From an uncultured Granulosicoccaceae bacterium (GTDB taxonomy: Bacteria > Pseudomonadota > Gammaproteobacteria > Granulosicoccales > Granulosicoccaceae), in NCBI GenBank assembly GCA_937927895.1, contig CALGKA010000035.1:1-64000 (forward strand): DNA of 64,000 bases. The letters run 5' to 3'. The notes beneath the pieces are model-generated. The model did not search any database and was not told the origin of the DNA. It was given only the letters and a program-made list of their open reading frames with translations. Positions 55,521 to 64,000 of the stretch are shown here, in pieces. The number at the start of each line of letters is the position of its first letter. The first letter of the stretch is position 1. Made by a program: the position numbers and the translations under genes.

Positions 55521-55710
55521 TTACCCGCGCTTTTATCAGTTTTTTATTTCATCAAGGAGACAGGTCTTGTCGCTAAAAGATGGTCGGCAGGACGCCACGT
55601 TAGCGAAGTTGGCACATGGATGTGCCGTCTGAGCGGCCTGTTGGAGTGATAAAATAAAAAATGCCGCAGGCACCCGAAGGGCTGAACAGTTGCAAGAAGA
55701 CTTTTTGCTT
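55521..55710 (+). repeat. Structured dispersed repeat, copy C (diverged)
   Basis: Shares ACCCGCGCTTTT with copies A and B, and the same order of hairpins, but different stem bases. Outer stem: 55540-55554 with 55647-55661, 14 of 15 paired, plus GACAGG/CCTGT (55559-55564 with 55637-55641). Inner stem CGCTAA 55571-55576 / TTAGCG 55600-55605. The small hairpin is GGCACA-TGGA-TGTGCC (55611-55626): the closing T-A of copy A has become G-C, a compensatory change, while the loop TGGA is kept. It ends ATGCCGCAGG (ATGGCGAAG in A). A GCAAGAAGAC...TTTTTGC hairpin lies just after, as in B. Poly-pyrimidine DNA (55480-55520) precedes it. Confidence 0.75.
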
Positions 55711-55824
55711 AGAGGCTGGGCAAGAACTCGGGCACACGCACCGGACAGTGCTCTGCTTTAAACTCGACGAGTACAAACTACAGAAGTAGAAAAGCCTCCG
55801 CAAGAACAGCCCCACTGGAAAACC

Positions 55825-55993
55825 TAGCTAGTGCCCGTCCATAAACAGCGCGTAGCGAGGTTGTTCCAGGTGCGTGAGATTTTGCCTACTACATGTAGGC
55901 GTTTAGTCATTCTAAATAACGACATGTAGTCGGTAAAAGATTGCGTACCTGGAGCGACCGCTGTAGCGTTCGTTTATGGATGGCCCCTAGCTA
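55825..55993. repeat. Long imperfect hairpin (~170 bp) overlapping the dadA stop codon
   Basis: The two halves are imperfect reverse complements. TAGCTAG and TCCATAAAC near 55825-55847 pair with GTTTATGGA and CTAGCTA at 55971-55993; CCAGGT pairs with ACCTGG; ACTACATGT pairs with ACATGTAGT near the apex. The right end contains the stop codon of the dadA-like gene. It may act as a terminator-like structure, a mobile hairpin element or an RNA. The ~115 bp between copy C and this element hold nothing clear. Confidence 0.75.
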
Positions 55994-57231
55994 AACCGGC
56001 TTGGACTATAAAACTCCATATCAATATCCGTCGCCTCACCACAAATTAACTGACTCAAGAGCTTGCCAGTCTTAGCGCCACCGGACAAACCAACATGCTG
56101 ATGCCCGAAACCAACAAAGACACCTTTAGTGTTTGATAGCTCACCGATCAACGGTACTGAATCGATAGGTGCTGGTCGATGGCCGAGCCACTCTTTTGAA
56201 TCTTCCCACGTTAAGTCAGGCATTAACTTGGCAAGGTAGCGACGCAGAAGATCTAACGGCTGTTGATTCGCACCTGCTTTGAGGCCTGCAAATTCTACAA
56301 CACCTGCAAGTCTTAACCTGCCAATCATCGGTGTCACTACAAATTTTCCAGCCGCTATCATGGTGGGCATCTGCGGCATAACAGACGGCTCATAGAGCTC
56401 AATGTGATAACCGCGTTCAGATTCCAATGGAATATTAAGCCCAAGCTTTTTCAACAACGGCTTAGACCATGCGCCTGTCGCCACCACAACCGCCTCACAA
56501 TCAATAGTAGAGTCGGATGTTTTAATAGCTTTAACGCGGTTATTTTCTAATACAAAATCTTCGAATTCTGCCTGCACAATCGTTCCGCCATGGTTTTCGA
56601 AATGTGCTGCTAGTGTTTTCACATAAGCACCGGGGTCACTAACACGACCATGCTTATGTACCGCTGCAGCGTAACCGATTGCATCACCGAACGCGGGTTC
56701 CATCTTTTTATAAGAAGAGTCATCGTGTTCGGTCCAATCAAAACCGTGTGCACGCCGTGTCTGCCAGGCAAATTGATCTGCTTTAAAATGTGCTTCGCTT
56801 TCGTAAGCATAAACATAGTCAGCGGGGGTAATAAATTTTTCCGCCCCTGTGCCTTCTGCAAGCGCTAGGTGATCAGCTAAACAATCGCCCAGTAACGGAG
56901 TCAGCGCTGTGGCAATTCGCTCAACCTGCTGAGGATTACAGTGCGATAGATAACGAGTTAACCAAGGCAGCATACGCACAAGGTATGTGTAGTTAACGTA
57001 GAGCGGTTGGTTTTTATCAAACAACATTCCAGGCGCTTTGCCAAGCAACCCGGGTACCGTAACCGGTACCACAGATGCTGCAGCAAGAACGCCTGCGTTA
57101 CCATAACTAGTGCCTGATGCCGGGCCGCCCCTATCAAGCAAAATGGCATTGATGCCAGCACGTTGTAACCACACCGCTGTTGAGACACCAACTATACCTG
57201 CACCGACAATTACGACACGCTGGTTTTGCAT
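55987..57231 (-). CDS. D-amino-acid dehydrogenase (DadA-like) FAD oxidoreductase
   Basis: 414 residues. FAD motif VVIVGAGIVGVSTAVWLQ (residues 6-23), followed by RGGPASGTSYGNAG, the DadA-family block after the first Rossmann unit. FVGFGHQHVGLSGGAKTGKLLSQLI is the C-terminal FAD-binding block. Such enzymes deaminate D-amino acids oxidatively and feed electrons to the respiratory chain. Partner racemase is not adjacent. Stop codon lies within the hairpin at 55825-55993. Confidence 0.88.
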   Translation of the reverse strand: MQNQRVVIVGAGIVGVSTAVWLQRAGINAILLDRGGPASGTSYGNAGVLAAASVVPVTVPGLLGKAPGMLFDKNQPLYVNYTYLVRMLPWLTRYLSHCNPQQVERIATALTPLLGDCLADHLALAEGTGAEKFITPADYVYAYESEAHFKADQFAWQTRRAHGFDWTEHDDSSYKKMEPAFGDAIGYAAAVHKHGRVSDPGAYVKTLAAHFENHGGTIVQAEFEDFVLENNRVKAIKTSDSTIDCEAVVVATGAWSKPLLKKLGLNIPLESERGYHIELYEPSVMPQMPTMIAAGKFVVTPMIGRLRLAGVVEFAGLKAGANQQPLDLLRRYLAKLMPDLTWEDSKEWLGHRPAPIDSVPLIGELSNTKGVFVGFGHQHVGLSGGAKTGKLLSQLICGEATDIDMEFYSPSRFS

Positions 57232-57264
57232 TAACGTGAGAGTCGCGGTGAATAAGCGTACAAG

Positions 57265-57606
57265 TTACTTAAGCCGCCCAGAAATTTTACTGCGTATATT
57301 ATCTACAAACCCTGAGACAAAAGGCAGTTGCTCGATCTCTTTCTGGTAGACAACCCCCAGCACCAAACCCAAAATTACGGCGGTAGAAAAACTCAGGATC
57401 CACCAAACGATCAAAACCATCAATAACAAGATTCCAATTGATATCAGAGGATTTTCAACTTTCGCCCCTATCAGCTGCAATCCTTTTTCACGTGCCGTGC
57501 TGATACCTTGGCGAATGGTGGCTTTGAGTGGGTCGAGCGCGGCGAGATAGTCCGCGGCGAGAACCCCAAGAAATGCCCCAATTGCTAATCCGATAAGCAC
57601 AAACAT
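57265..57606 (-). CDS. Small membrane protein, unknown function
   Basis: 113 residues with an N-terminal hydrophobic segment (2-22, Gly/Ala-rich) and a second pair at about 55-90. The first segment is followed by an amphipathic stretch (DPLKATIRQGISTAREKGLQLIGAK). I recognise no family. It lies between dsbA-like (119 bp upstream) and dadA-like (33 bp downstream) genes on the same strand. Confidence 0.6.
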   Translation of the reverse strand: MFVLIGLAIGAFLGVLAADYLAALDPLKATIRQGISTAREKGLQLIGAKVENPLISIGILLLMVLIVWWILSFSTAVILGLVLGVVYQKEIEQLPFVSGFVDNIRSKISGRLK

Positions 57607-57725
57607 AGGTTTACTGCCTTGTTTTTGTAAGAGAGCTTTATTATTTCAAACAACGAAAGGAATTGGTAACTATTTGGCGTTACCGGCCGAACTTAAAGCA
57701 GCACACAGTACCACTGATGGTTCTA

Positions 57726-58436
57726 CTAACGATCGGCCCTGGCTTTTTCGACAAGAAAATCGACCACATTGAAGAAACCGGCGCTCGATACCTCTGCGGC
57801 GTTCAGCACTGCCCAGGAACCATCTACTACTACAGTAGGTGTACCGGAAATTTCAAAAGACTTCATTAGCTGCTGCGAATTCGCAAGCTCTGCCTGAATC
57901 TCAGTTGACTGCAACTGGTCTTTAAAGTTATCAGTATCCAGACCGTGAGATGCAAAGACTTTCGCAGCCTCTTGGATATGAATATCCGGATTTCCCTCTT
58001 TACGCAGAGACATTATAGTTCTAAATAGATCTGCATGAATTTCATCAGGTGCATTTTTGCTCTGCGCTAAATAGAAGATTGACGCATGGAGTGCTGTAGG
58101 TTCATTCCAAATAACTGGAATCTGCACCAGCTCAACATCGCTAGCGATTGTTTTTTTGTATGCAAGTACCGCAGGTTCAAATGCTTCGCAGTGGTGGCAC
58201 CCGTACCAAAAGAACTCCTGCACTTGAATTTTGTTGGCCTTATTTGCGTCAGAGCCTTTAACTGCGCGATAGTGCACACCTTCTGAATAATCGCCTGCCA
58301 CTGATTGCATTTCTGCTGTTGGTGTAGTGGTCCCTACCTTGTCAGATTCAGCGCTTGGATTATGACCAAATTTTATAAAGGCAAACAATGCAGCAGCAAG
58401 CGCGAGCCCTGCTATCAGTAAGTAGCGAATATTCAT
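57726..58436 (-). CDS. DsbA-family thiol oxidoreductase with CHHC active site
   Basis: 236 residues. An N-terminal hydrophobic anchor or uncleaved signal (4-22) and a linker precede a DsbA fold: VQEFFWYGCHHCEAFEPAV (active-site Cys80 and Cys83), the cis-Pro loop SGTPTVVVDG and the helical insert with IPVIWNEP. Classical DsbA has CPHC; here the dipeptide is His-His, which should change the redox potential and acidity of Cys80. Anchoring rather than a cleaved signal would make it periplasm-facing but membrane-bound. Followed by the small membrane protein gene and preceded 15 bp upstream by the FecR-domain gene. Confidence 0.88.
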   Translation of the reverse strand: MNIRYLLIAGLALAAALFAFIKFGHNPSAESDKVGTTTPTAEMQSVAGDYSEGVHYRAVKGSDANKANKIQVQEFFWYGCHHCEAFEPAVLAYKKTIASDVELVQIPVIWNEPTALHASIFYLAQSKNAPDEIHADLFRTIMSLRKEGNPDIHIQEAAKVFASHGLDTDNFKDQLQSTEIQAELANSQQLMKSFEISGTPTVVVDGSWAVLNAAEVSSAGFFNVVDFLVEKARADR

Positions 58437-58451
58437 ATAAACGACTGATTA

Positions 58452-59750
58452 CTATTCAATAGCTTCTAAAAGGTATTGATTGCTGTAAGTAGATACTGAA
58501 TTATCACCCAGAACTTTACGCGCTTGAAACACCCAATCTTGCTGAGGATCGAGCTCGAGCTCTATTGAATCAGTTATCGTAATAAAACTTCTAGTGACAT
58601 TATCACTGTCTATTGAATTACTAAGGAGTAGCTCAATTGTACCGTCGTAATCAGATTCAGCGATTTGCACTAAGTTGCCTAAGCGTTCAACTTGCAGCTG
58701 TAACTGTTGGGTATCGTCGATTGATGCGTATTGGAAATCAACCACCGTCGGCAAGCCGGTAAATTTTTGATCATCGATACCAGCAAGAGCTAAATAGTAT
58801 TGGCCCGGCTCACTCAGGTTTGGCTGAAAGCTGGTCGCTTGGAATTCATCAGTGGTTATAGGTGAAGTTAAAGCTTCATCACTCGCCACGGTAGCGCGAT
58901 ATTGTGTAGCACCATCAAGGGTTGCCCATGTAACTTTATCTTCGCTGCTTAATACCATTCGATCATCATTCAACGATACAACTGGCGCAGGCAATAGATC
59001 AACAACTGAAGGCTCAATACCGGCAACTGCCAGCAGCCCTTTACCACTAGGCAAATCATTCGCAACACCACCAGCGTTCGCTGCAACTGAACCTTGAGTA
59101 ACACCGACTCGATCAGCACCAGATTCTACATTGACATAAAAAGCTGTGCCTCGAACTGCCGCTGACAAGAAAGGTGTATTCACTTTAAAACTAACAGGTT
59201 GCTGACCCTCGGGGCGCGGTGTTACTTCACTATGCATTTCACCGATTTCTGCATTAAGTGATATGACGCATTTTACTGTTTCATCTACGCAGTCAACTTC
59301 AACAATCGCCACCTTGCTAGCGGGTTGCAGGTTAACAGTAGCGCCGGAATTAAAAGTAATACTGATAAAGCCATCTTCACCGGTCGTTAATTTGTCACCC
59401 TGTAGAATCATTGCGCCTTTAGCAGGAGGGTTAACCACCAAATCTTTTTGGGTATGGATAACATCGCCTTTTACAAACGCCACTCGTCCAAAATCACGCT
59501 CTGCCATATAAGGCTCGGGGATGCGCAGGCTAGTGCCGACAGGTAGTACATCAGATATACTAACGCCATTATATGAGGCGATCTGTTTTGCAAATCGATG
59601 GGAACGGAGCTCACGTTTAACTACTTGTTCAAGCGTTAAGGCTTGGCGTAAGACAACGACGTGATCTTCTTGTGTGTCAGCAACACCCACTATTGATGAT
59701 GTGAGCGCAAGAGCAAATGCACAAGCTACAACGAACTTTCTGCTATTCAT
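58452..59750 (-). CDS. Exported FecR-domain protein
   Basis: 432 residues with a Sec signal (about 1-24). Residues ~35-75 look LysM-like (ALTLEQVVKRELRSHRFAKQIASYNGVSISDVLPVGTSLRIP). The FecR domain follows (FGRVAFVKGDVIHTQKDLVVNPPAKGAMILQGDKLTTGEDGFISITFNSGATVNLQPASKVAI...FKVNTPFLSAAVRGTAFYVNV). The rest is beta-rich, with a possible fibronectin-like unit. No FecI-type sigma factor or FecA receptor is nearby, so this is the exported FecR-domain type rather than an anti-sigma regulator. Upstream of the dsbA-like gene by 15 bp, same strand. Confidence 0.85.
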   Translation of the reverse strand: MNSRKFVVACAFALALTSSIVGVADTQEDHVVVLRQALTLEQVVKRELRSHRFAKQIASYNGVSISDVLPVGTSLRIPEPYMAERDFGRVAFVKGDVIHTQKDLVVNPPAKGAMILQGDKLTTGEDGFISITFNSGATVNLQPASKVAIVEVDCVDETVKCVISLNAEIGEMHSEVTPRPEGQQPVSFKVNTPFLSAAVRGTAFYVNVESGADRVGVTQGSVAANAGGVANDLPSGKGLLAVAGIEPSVVDLLPAPVVSLNDDRMVLSSEDKVTWATLDGATQYRATVASDEALTSPITTDEFQATSFQPNLSEPGQYYLALAGIDDQKFTGLPTVVDFQYASIDDTQQLQLQVERLGNLVQIAESDYDGTIELLLSNSIDSDNVTRSFITITDSIELELDPQQDWVFQARKVLGDNSVSTYSNQYLLEAIE

Positions 59751-60057
59751 GATTCCTTGCCCGCCCGCAGCGAGTCACTCGCCCGCGACTGTGTACGCTC
59801 CAACCCAACTGGACATGTGTCGCGATTATTGTTTGAGCGCATAGTATACAAATTCAATTTATTGATAATACAACGTTAATACTAAAGCGTTTGCACCACT
59901 TGCGCCAAAATCCTAGTGCTGTGTGACAAACCAGCCCAATTTGGGTTATCAATCGAGGATTGAGGCGGCCCATATCATAGGAAGCACATCGGTTTTTGGC
60001 AAGGAATAGCTTGGTTTCTGCTGTTTTGTACTGACAAACTATAGCAGAGATCTAGAA
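59751..60057. other. Spacer between FecR-domain gene and yajR, nothing supported
   Basis: 307 bp with AT-rich central part (59830-59900). It should contain the FecR-gene promoter; a TATACT-like box on the minus strand near 59842-59850 is seen, but no good -35. No gene, repeat or strong hairpin was found. Confidence 0.4.
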
Positions 60058-61425
60058 TTACTGGCCAAATGTTACCAATTGTTGCTCATCTAGTTCTCGC
60101 GCGTCTACCTTCAAGTAGGCCATGGGATCGCCAGGAATGATGGAGACTTCTCTTACACCAGGAACACTTAACAATCGCTCGCGTAAATCCGCCGGCATGC
60201 CAGCGTAATTTGACTGCAGAGTTGCATCGAGCAGTATGCGTCTATTTTTAAGCTTAATAGGTTCGCGCATATGCCAAATGATGGGAATCCAGACCAGGCA
60301 TAACAGGCCCAGTACAACGTGCGATTTTAGAAGCCCTACTTCGCCAATCATCCACCCGCCGAGCACACCACCTAGAAACGCGCCTAAGAACTGACTACTC
60401 GAGTAGATACCCATGGCAGTCCCGCGTGTGGCCGCCGGTGCGGTGCGGGAAACAAGCGAAGGTAACAAGGCTTCAAGCACACTAAAAAAGCCAAAAAACA
60501 GCGTGATTGAAAAAACTATGATCCAGTAATCGCTGTTCATAAAGCCCAGTGCAAACTCAGAAGTGGCCAATCCAACAATGCTTAGCATCATTAACCATTT
60601 GACTGACCACTTGCGTTCCACCACCCCAACCAGAGGTAACAGTATTAACAACGAACCAAATGCTGCTTTAAGATAGATAGTCCAATGCGCTTCTGGCAAA
60701 ACGCCAAGCTCCAGCAAGCGCAGAGGAATGCAAACAAAACTCGCGGTAATCAACAAGTGCAATAATAAAATGCCCAGATCAAGCCGTAGAAGATCGCGAT
60801 TGAAAAGTAACGTCGGCAGTTCCTTAAGCACCACGGTTATGTCTCTGTCACGCTCTATTTTTTTAGGGTTCGGAACGGCAAACAACACTAACAAGGCTGA
60901 AAATATCCCTAACCCGGCAATACAATAAAAGATGCCAGACAAACTGAACGTAGTCATTAGGATTGGCCCGATAATGATCGACAACATAAAGGAAGCACCA
61001 ATAGATGCTCCGATTATCGCCATTATTTTAGTTCTTTGACTGTCTCTGGTGAGGTCTGCTGCCAGCGCCATTACCACAGCGGATATTGCTCCTGCCCCCT
61101 GCAAAGCACGGCCAACAATGACGCCAGTAATAGAATCGGCTATAGCCGCCACTACGCTGCCAAAAACGAACACCACTATACCGATAAGTATCATCGGCTT
61201 TCGCCCGAAACGATCGGACATCAAACCATAGGGTATTTGTAACAGCGCCTGAAACAGGCCGTATATTCCGACCGCCAGGCCAATTAATATTGGCGTGGCC
61301 CCGCTTAGATCTTGACCCAGAATGCTGATCACTGGCAGCAAAAGAAATAAACCCATCATACGGGTGGCGTACACCAGACTGAGCGCAATAGCGGTACGTC
61401 GTTCTTGGGACGTAAAAGCAGACAA
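60058..61425 (-). CDS. yajR: MFS transporter with C-terminal YAM domain (YajR-like)
   Basis: 455 residues: 12 hydrophobic segments, then a soluble C-terminal domain of ~65 residues (about 390-455) that reads as a ferredoxin-like YAM domain (LRERLLSVPGVREVSIIPGDPMAYLKVDARELDEQQL). MFS signature GLMSDRFGRKPMILIG (65-81) and RALQGAGAISAVVMALAADLTR are the YajR-type helix-2/3 and helix-4/5 segments. E. coli YajR has 454 residues and the same layout. Divergent from uvrA with a 138-bp spacer, an arrangement familiar in gammaproteobacteria (uvrA-MFS). Substrate unknown. Confidence 0.95.
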   Translation of the reverse strand: MSAFTSQERRTAIALSLVYATRMMGLFLLLPVISILGQDLSGATPILIGLAVGIYGLFQALLQIPYGLMSDRFGRKPMILIGIVVFVFGSVVAAIADSITGVIVGRALQGAGAISAVVMALAADLTRDSQRTKIMAIIGASIGASFMLSIIIGPILMTTFSLSGIFYCIAGLGIFSALLVLFAVPNPKKIERDRDITVVLKELPTLLFNRDLLRLDLGILLLHLLITASFVCIPLRLLELGVLPEAHWTIYLKAAFGSLLILLPLVGVVERKWSVKWLMMLSIVGLATSEFALGFMNSDYWIIVFSITLFFGFFSVLEALLPSLVSRTAPAATRGTAMGIYSSSQFLGAFLGGVLGGWMIGEVGLLKSHVVLGLLCLVWIPIIWHMREPIKLKNRRILLDATLQSNYAGMPADLRERLLSVPGVREVSIIPGDPMAYLKVDARELDEQQLVTFGQ

Positions 61426-61563
61426 AGCAAAATTCCGATAGGGTGATTAAGTAAAAGTGGAACAACGGTTAGAATACAATATGGTATCAGCTACGCGTGA
61501 GCAAAGCAGATCCACTTTTGCTCAAGCACTGCCCACAAACAGAGAGCCCAAACATCCAGAGTT

Positions 61564-64000
61564 ATGAATGAAATACAAGTCCGTGGTGCTCGTACCCACA
61601 ATCTAAAGAACATCGACATCGACCTACCCCGTGACAAGCTCATAGTCATTACAGGATTGTCTGGCTCGGGTAAATCATCTTTGGCGTTTGACACCATATT
61701 TGCCGAGGGGCAACGTCGCTACGTTGAGTCTTTATCAACCTATGCACGGCAGTTTTTGTCGGTCATGGATAAACCTGATGTTGACACAATAGAGGGCCTT
61801 TCACCAGCGATTGCGATAGAGCAAAAATCAACCAGTCATAACCCGCGCTCAACCGTTGGTACGATCACAGAAATACACGACTACCTACGTCTAATGTACG
61901 CGCGAATTGGAACCCCTCGCTGCCCCGAACATCAGATAGATCTTACCGCTCAAACAGTTACCCAAATGGTTGACACTGTTCTGCAACTTCCCAAAGGCAG
62001 CAAATGTATGTTGCTAGCTCCCGTGGTGCGAGATCGCAAAGGCGAGCACACACAACTACTCACTGAATTACGATCACAAGGTTATTTACGAGTACGCATA
62101 GATGGGCAAGTTCATACACTAGATGACAGCATCACTGTAGACGCTAAACGCAAACACACTATTGAAGCTGTGATTGATCGTTTTAAAATTAAAGATGACC
62201 TACGCCTGCGCCTAGCGGAATCGCTTGAGACAGCGCTACGCTTATCGGACGGCATCGCGATTCTGGCACCGATGGATCAAACTGAAAACACACAAGAAGA
62301 GCTTTTGTTCTCAAACAAATATTCTTGTCCTGTCTGCGCTCACGCTGTCACTGAACTCACACCACGTTTATTTTCTTTCAATAGCCCGCACGGTGCCTGT
62401 GAAGTCTGTGACGGTTTGGGCGGCGATCAATTCATTGATGAAAATAAAATAATTGTAGATCCATCAAAAAGTATCACGGATGGTGTTATTAAGGGCTGGG
62501 ATAAGAAAAGTTCTTATTACTACCAAATGATGGAGAACCTTGCCGCACACTTTGACTTTGATCTTACCGTCCCGTTTAACAAATTAAAAAAAGAACACCG
62601 TGAAGTAATTTTACGCGGCAGCGGTAAAGAAGTTATTCAATTCAGCTACAAAACAGCAAAAGGTAGAAAACGCTCAGGCAAGCACCGTTTCGAAGGCATT
62701 TTAAATACCTTAGCGCGGCGCTATAAAGAAACCGAATCTACATCGGTTCGCACCGAAATAGCCAAGTACCTGTCTAAACGACCGTGCACCGGTTGTGACG
62801 GTGCAAGAATCAACCAAGCAGCCCGTAACGTGTTTGTAGACAATCATCCTATTCATAAAATATCAGCCTTATCGATCTCGGATGCAAAAAAACTGATTGA
62901 TGCACTCAACCTTGATGGAAACAAAAAAGAGATAGGTCAGAAAATCCTTATAGAGATTGATCAACGCTTACAGTTTTTGATTAATGTTGGTCTAGACTAT
63001 CTTTCACTCGACCGTCATGCCAACACACTATCAGGCGGTGAATCACAACGCATAAGACTCGCAAGTCAAATAGGCGCAGGCCTAATGGGGGTTTTATACG
63101 TACTAGATGAGCCCTCTATAGGCTTGCATCAACGTGACAACGACAAACTGCTACAAACATTGTGCTATCTCAGAGACCTGGGCAATACAGTGTTGGTGGT
63201 AGAACACGATGAAGACGCTATTCGTAGCGCCGACTACGTAGTCGACATTGGCCCGGGTGCCGGAAACGCGGGTGGTGAGGTAGTGGCGCAAGGCACACCA
63301 GCCGAGCTACTGAAAAATAAGAATTCCCTTACGGCCGACTATTTATCAGGGCGGCGAGAAATTGCATTAAACACACCCACGCCTGTAGACCGTAAAAAAT
63401 TAATTACCATCAATGAAGCAAGCGGCAATAACCTGCGTGATGTAAGTGTCGATATTCCGATCGGCTTATTTACCTGTATTACCGGTGTTTCGGGCTCTGG
63501 AAAATCCACCCTGATTAACGACACACTCTACCGCTATGCAGCGCAAATGATCAACCGCGCCAGCACTCAACATGCGCCGGTTAAATCTATAGATGGCCTG
63601 GAACAAATAGATCGAATAGTTGAAATTGATCAAAGCCCTATTGGGCGCACACCTCGTTCTAACCCTGCAACCTACGTTGGCATATTTTCACTGGTGCGAG
63701 ATCTATTTTCCAACACACAAGAAGCACGATCACGTGGTTATCAGCCGGGGCGGTTTAGCTTTAACGTTAAAGGCGGACGATGTGAAGCATGCCAGGGTGA
63801 CGGCCTAATTAAGGTTGAAATGCATTTTCTGCCGGATGTATACGTTATTTGTGATGTGTGTGAAGGTAAGCGATACCAACGTGAAACCCTCGATATAAAA
63901 TACAAAGGCTGTGATATCTCACAAGTACTAGATATGACAGTCGAAGATGCCTGTGAGTTTTTCAAGCCGGTACCTGCCATTGCTAAAAAACTGATTACAC
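61564..64000 (+). CDS. uvrA: Excinuclease ABC subunit A (UvrA), 3' end outside the window
   Basis: 812 codons are open from ATG 61564 to the right edge (E. coli UvrA is 940). First Walker [10 protein letters not shown] (31-39) and [18 protein letters not shown]; first zinc module CPVC...CEVC within [26 protein letters not shown] motif in [12 protein letters not shown]; signature [16 protein letters not shown] with [13 protein letters not shown]; second Walker [10 protein letters not shown]; second zinc module CEAC...CDVC. UvrA dimers scan DNA for bulky damage and load UvrB. No LexA-type operator is seen in the 138-bp spacer shared with yajR, although inverted AAAAGTGG/CCACTTTT blocks lie there at about 61453 and 61510. 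Confidence 0.98.
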   Translation, partial: MNEIQVRGARTHNLKNIDIDLPRDKLIVITGLSGSGKSSLAFDTIFAEGQRRYVESLSTYARQFLSVMDKPDVDTIEGLSPAIAIEQKSTSHNPRSTVGTITEIHDYLRLMYARIGTPRCPEHQIDLTAQTVTQMVDTVLQLPKGSKCMLLAPVVRDRKGEHTQLLTELRSQGYLRVRIDGQVHTLDDSITVDAKRKHTIEAVIDRFKIKDDLRLRLAESLETALRLSDGIAILAPMDQTENTQEELLFSNKYSCPVCAHAVTELTPRLFSFNSPHGACEVCDGLGGDQFIDENKIIVDPSKSITDGVIKGWDKKSSYYYQMMENLAAHFDFDLTVPFNKLKKEHREVILRGSGKEVIQFSYKTAKGRKRSGKHRFEGILNTLARRYKETESTSVRTEIAKYLSKRPCTGCDGARINQAARNVFVDNHPIHKISALSISDAKKLIDALNLDGNKKEIGQKILIEIDQRLQFLINVGLDYLSLDRHANTLSGGESQRIRLASQIGAGLMGVLYVLDEPSIGLHQRDNDKLLQTLCYLRDLGNTVLVVEHDEDAIRSADYVVDIGPGAGNAGGEVVAQGTPAELLKNKNSLTADYLSGRREIALNTPTPVDRKKLITINEASGNNLRDVSVDIPIGLFTCITGVSGSGKSTLINDTLYRYAAQMINRASTQHAPVKSIDGLEQIDRIVEIDQSPIGRTPRSNPATYVGIFSLVRDLFSNTQEARSRGYQPGRFSFNVKGGRCEACQGDGLIKVEMHFLPDVYVICDVCEGKRYQRETLDIKYKGCDISQVLDMTVEDACEFFKPVPAIAKKLIT

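Noticed and set aside
61426-61563. LexA operator in the uvrA-yajR spacer
   Set aside because: No CTG-N10-CAG palindrome was found in the spacer, so SOS control cannot be claimed from sequence.
1-64000. CRISPR arrays, tRNA, rRNA, transposases or phage genes
   Set aside because: No regularly spaced identical repeats with variable spacers, no cloverleaf-like sequence, and no recognisable mobile-element protein were seen by reading. A dedicated scan (tRNAscan, CRISPR finder) could still find a weak case.

Overview
The window reads as one chromosomal stretch of a Gram-negative gammaproteobacterium, probably free-living and aquatic or marine. Supporting signs are a RecBCD complex in the order recC-recB-recD, type IV pilus minor-pilin operons with PilY1, an outer-membrane FadL next to a VolA/Pla-1-type surface lipase, YadGH, YaaA, YgiQ, RmuC, Trm112/YcaR and YajR beside uvrA. 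Base composition looks moderate and even throughout (judged by eye, not computed). I cannot name the genus. No rRNA, tRNA, CRISPR array, transposase, integrase or phage gene was seen, so this looks like core chromosome with small repeat elements in the spacers.

Layout. 1-7.1 kb: the tail of an ABC ATPase, an MFS carrier, a helical-repeat lipoprotein, then (minus strand) a fadL-volA-small membrane protein unit, and a periplasmic STN-like protein. 7.1-15.9 kb: recCBD on the minus strand with overlapping stops and starts. 16-18 kb: a stand-alone HyuA-type hydantoinase/oxoprolinase. 18.3-27.6 kb: two complete minor-pilin sets facing each other head-on (plus: FimT-PilV-PilW-PilX; minus: FimU-PilV-PilW-PilX-PilY1-PilE), followed by a solitary PilE-like pilin. 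27.7-33.8 kb: a cold-shock gene with a long structured leader, a GlxA/AraC-type regulator, rmuC, a ferredoxin-NADP reductase-like flavoprotein, a Trm112-like protein, a secreted protein and a GNAT acetyltransferase.

33.8-34.9 kb is gene-free and holds two copies (A, B) of a structured repeat with an unrelated inverted-repeat element between them. A third, diverged copy (C) lies at 55.5 kb beside a 170-bp hairpin. The three copies differ in sequence but keep the same nested hairpins, with at least one compensatory base-pair change. I regard this family as the most likely undescribed element here.

34.9-44 kb: ygiQ, a secreted beta-propeller-like protein with three DGDGWG repeats, a membrane-anchored low-complexity protein with a 90-bp coding tandem array, and yadGH with a NUDIX hydrolase. 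44.3-54.7 kb: beta-carbonic anhydrase, yaaA, a TPP enzyme next to an AruH-like aminotransferase, a TPR protein, MTHFR, an LCAD-type acyl-CoA dehydrogenase, an ArgE-like deacylase and a GIDE protein carrying a perfect EF-hand loop next to lemA. 56-64 kb: a DadA-like dehydrogenase, a small membrane protein, a DsbA variant with a CHHC active site, a FecR-domain protein, yajR, and uvrA running off the right edge.

Functional themes: recombination and repair (RecBCD, RmuC, UvrA); surface motility or adhesion (two minor-pilin sets); scavenging of lipids (VolA releasing fatty acids, FadL importing them, acyl-CoA dehydrogenase oxidising them); and amino-acid catabolism (aminotransferase, TPP enzyme, D-amino-acid dehydrogenase, ArgE-like deacylase).
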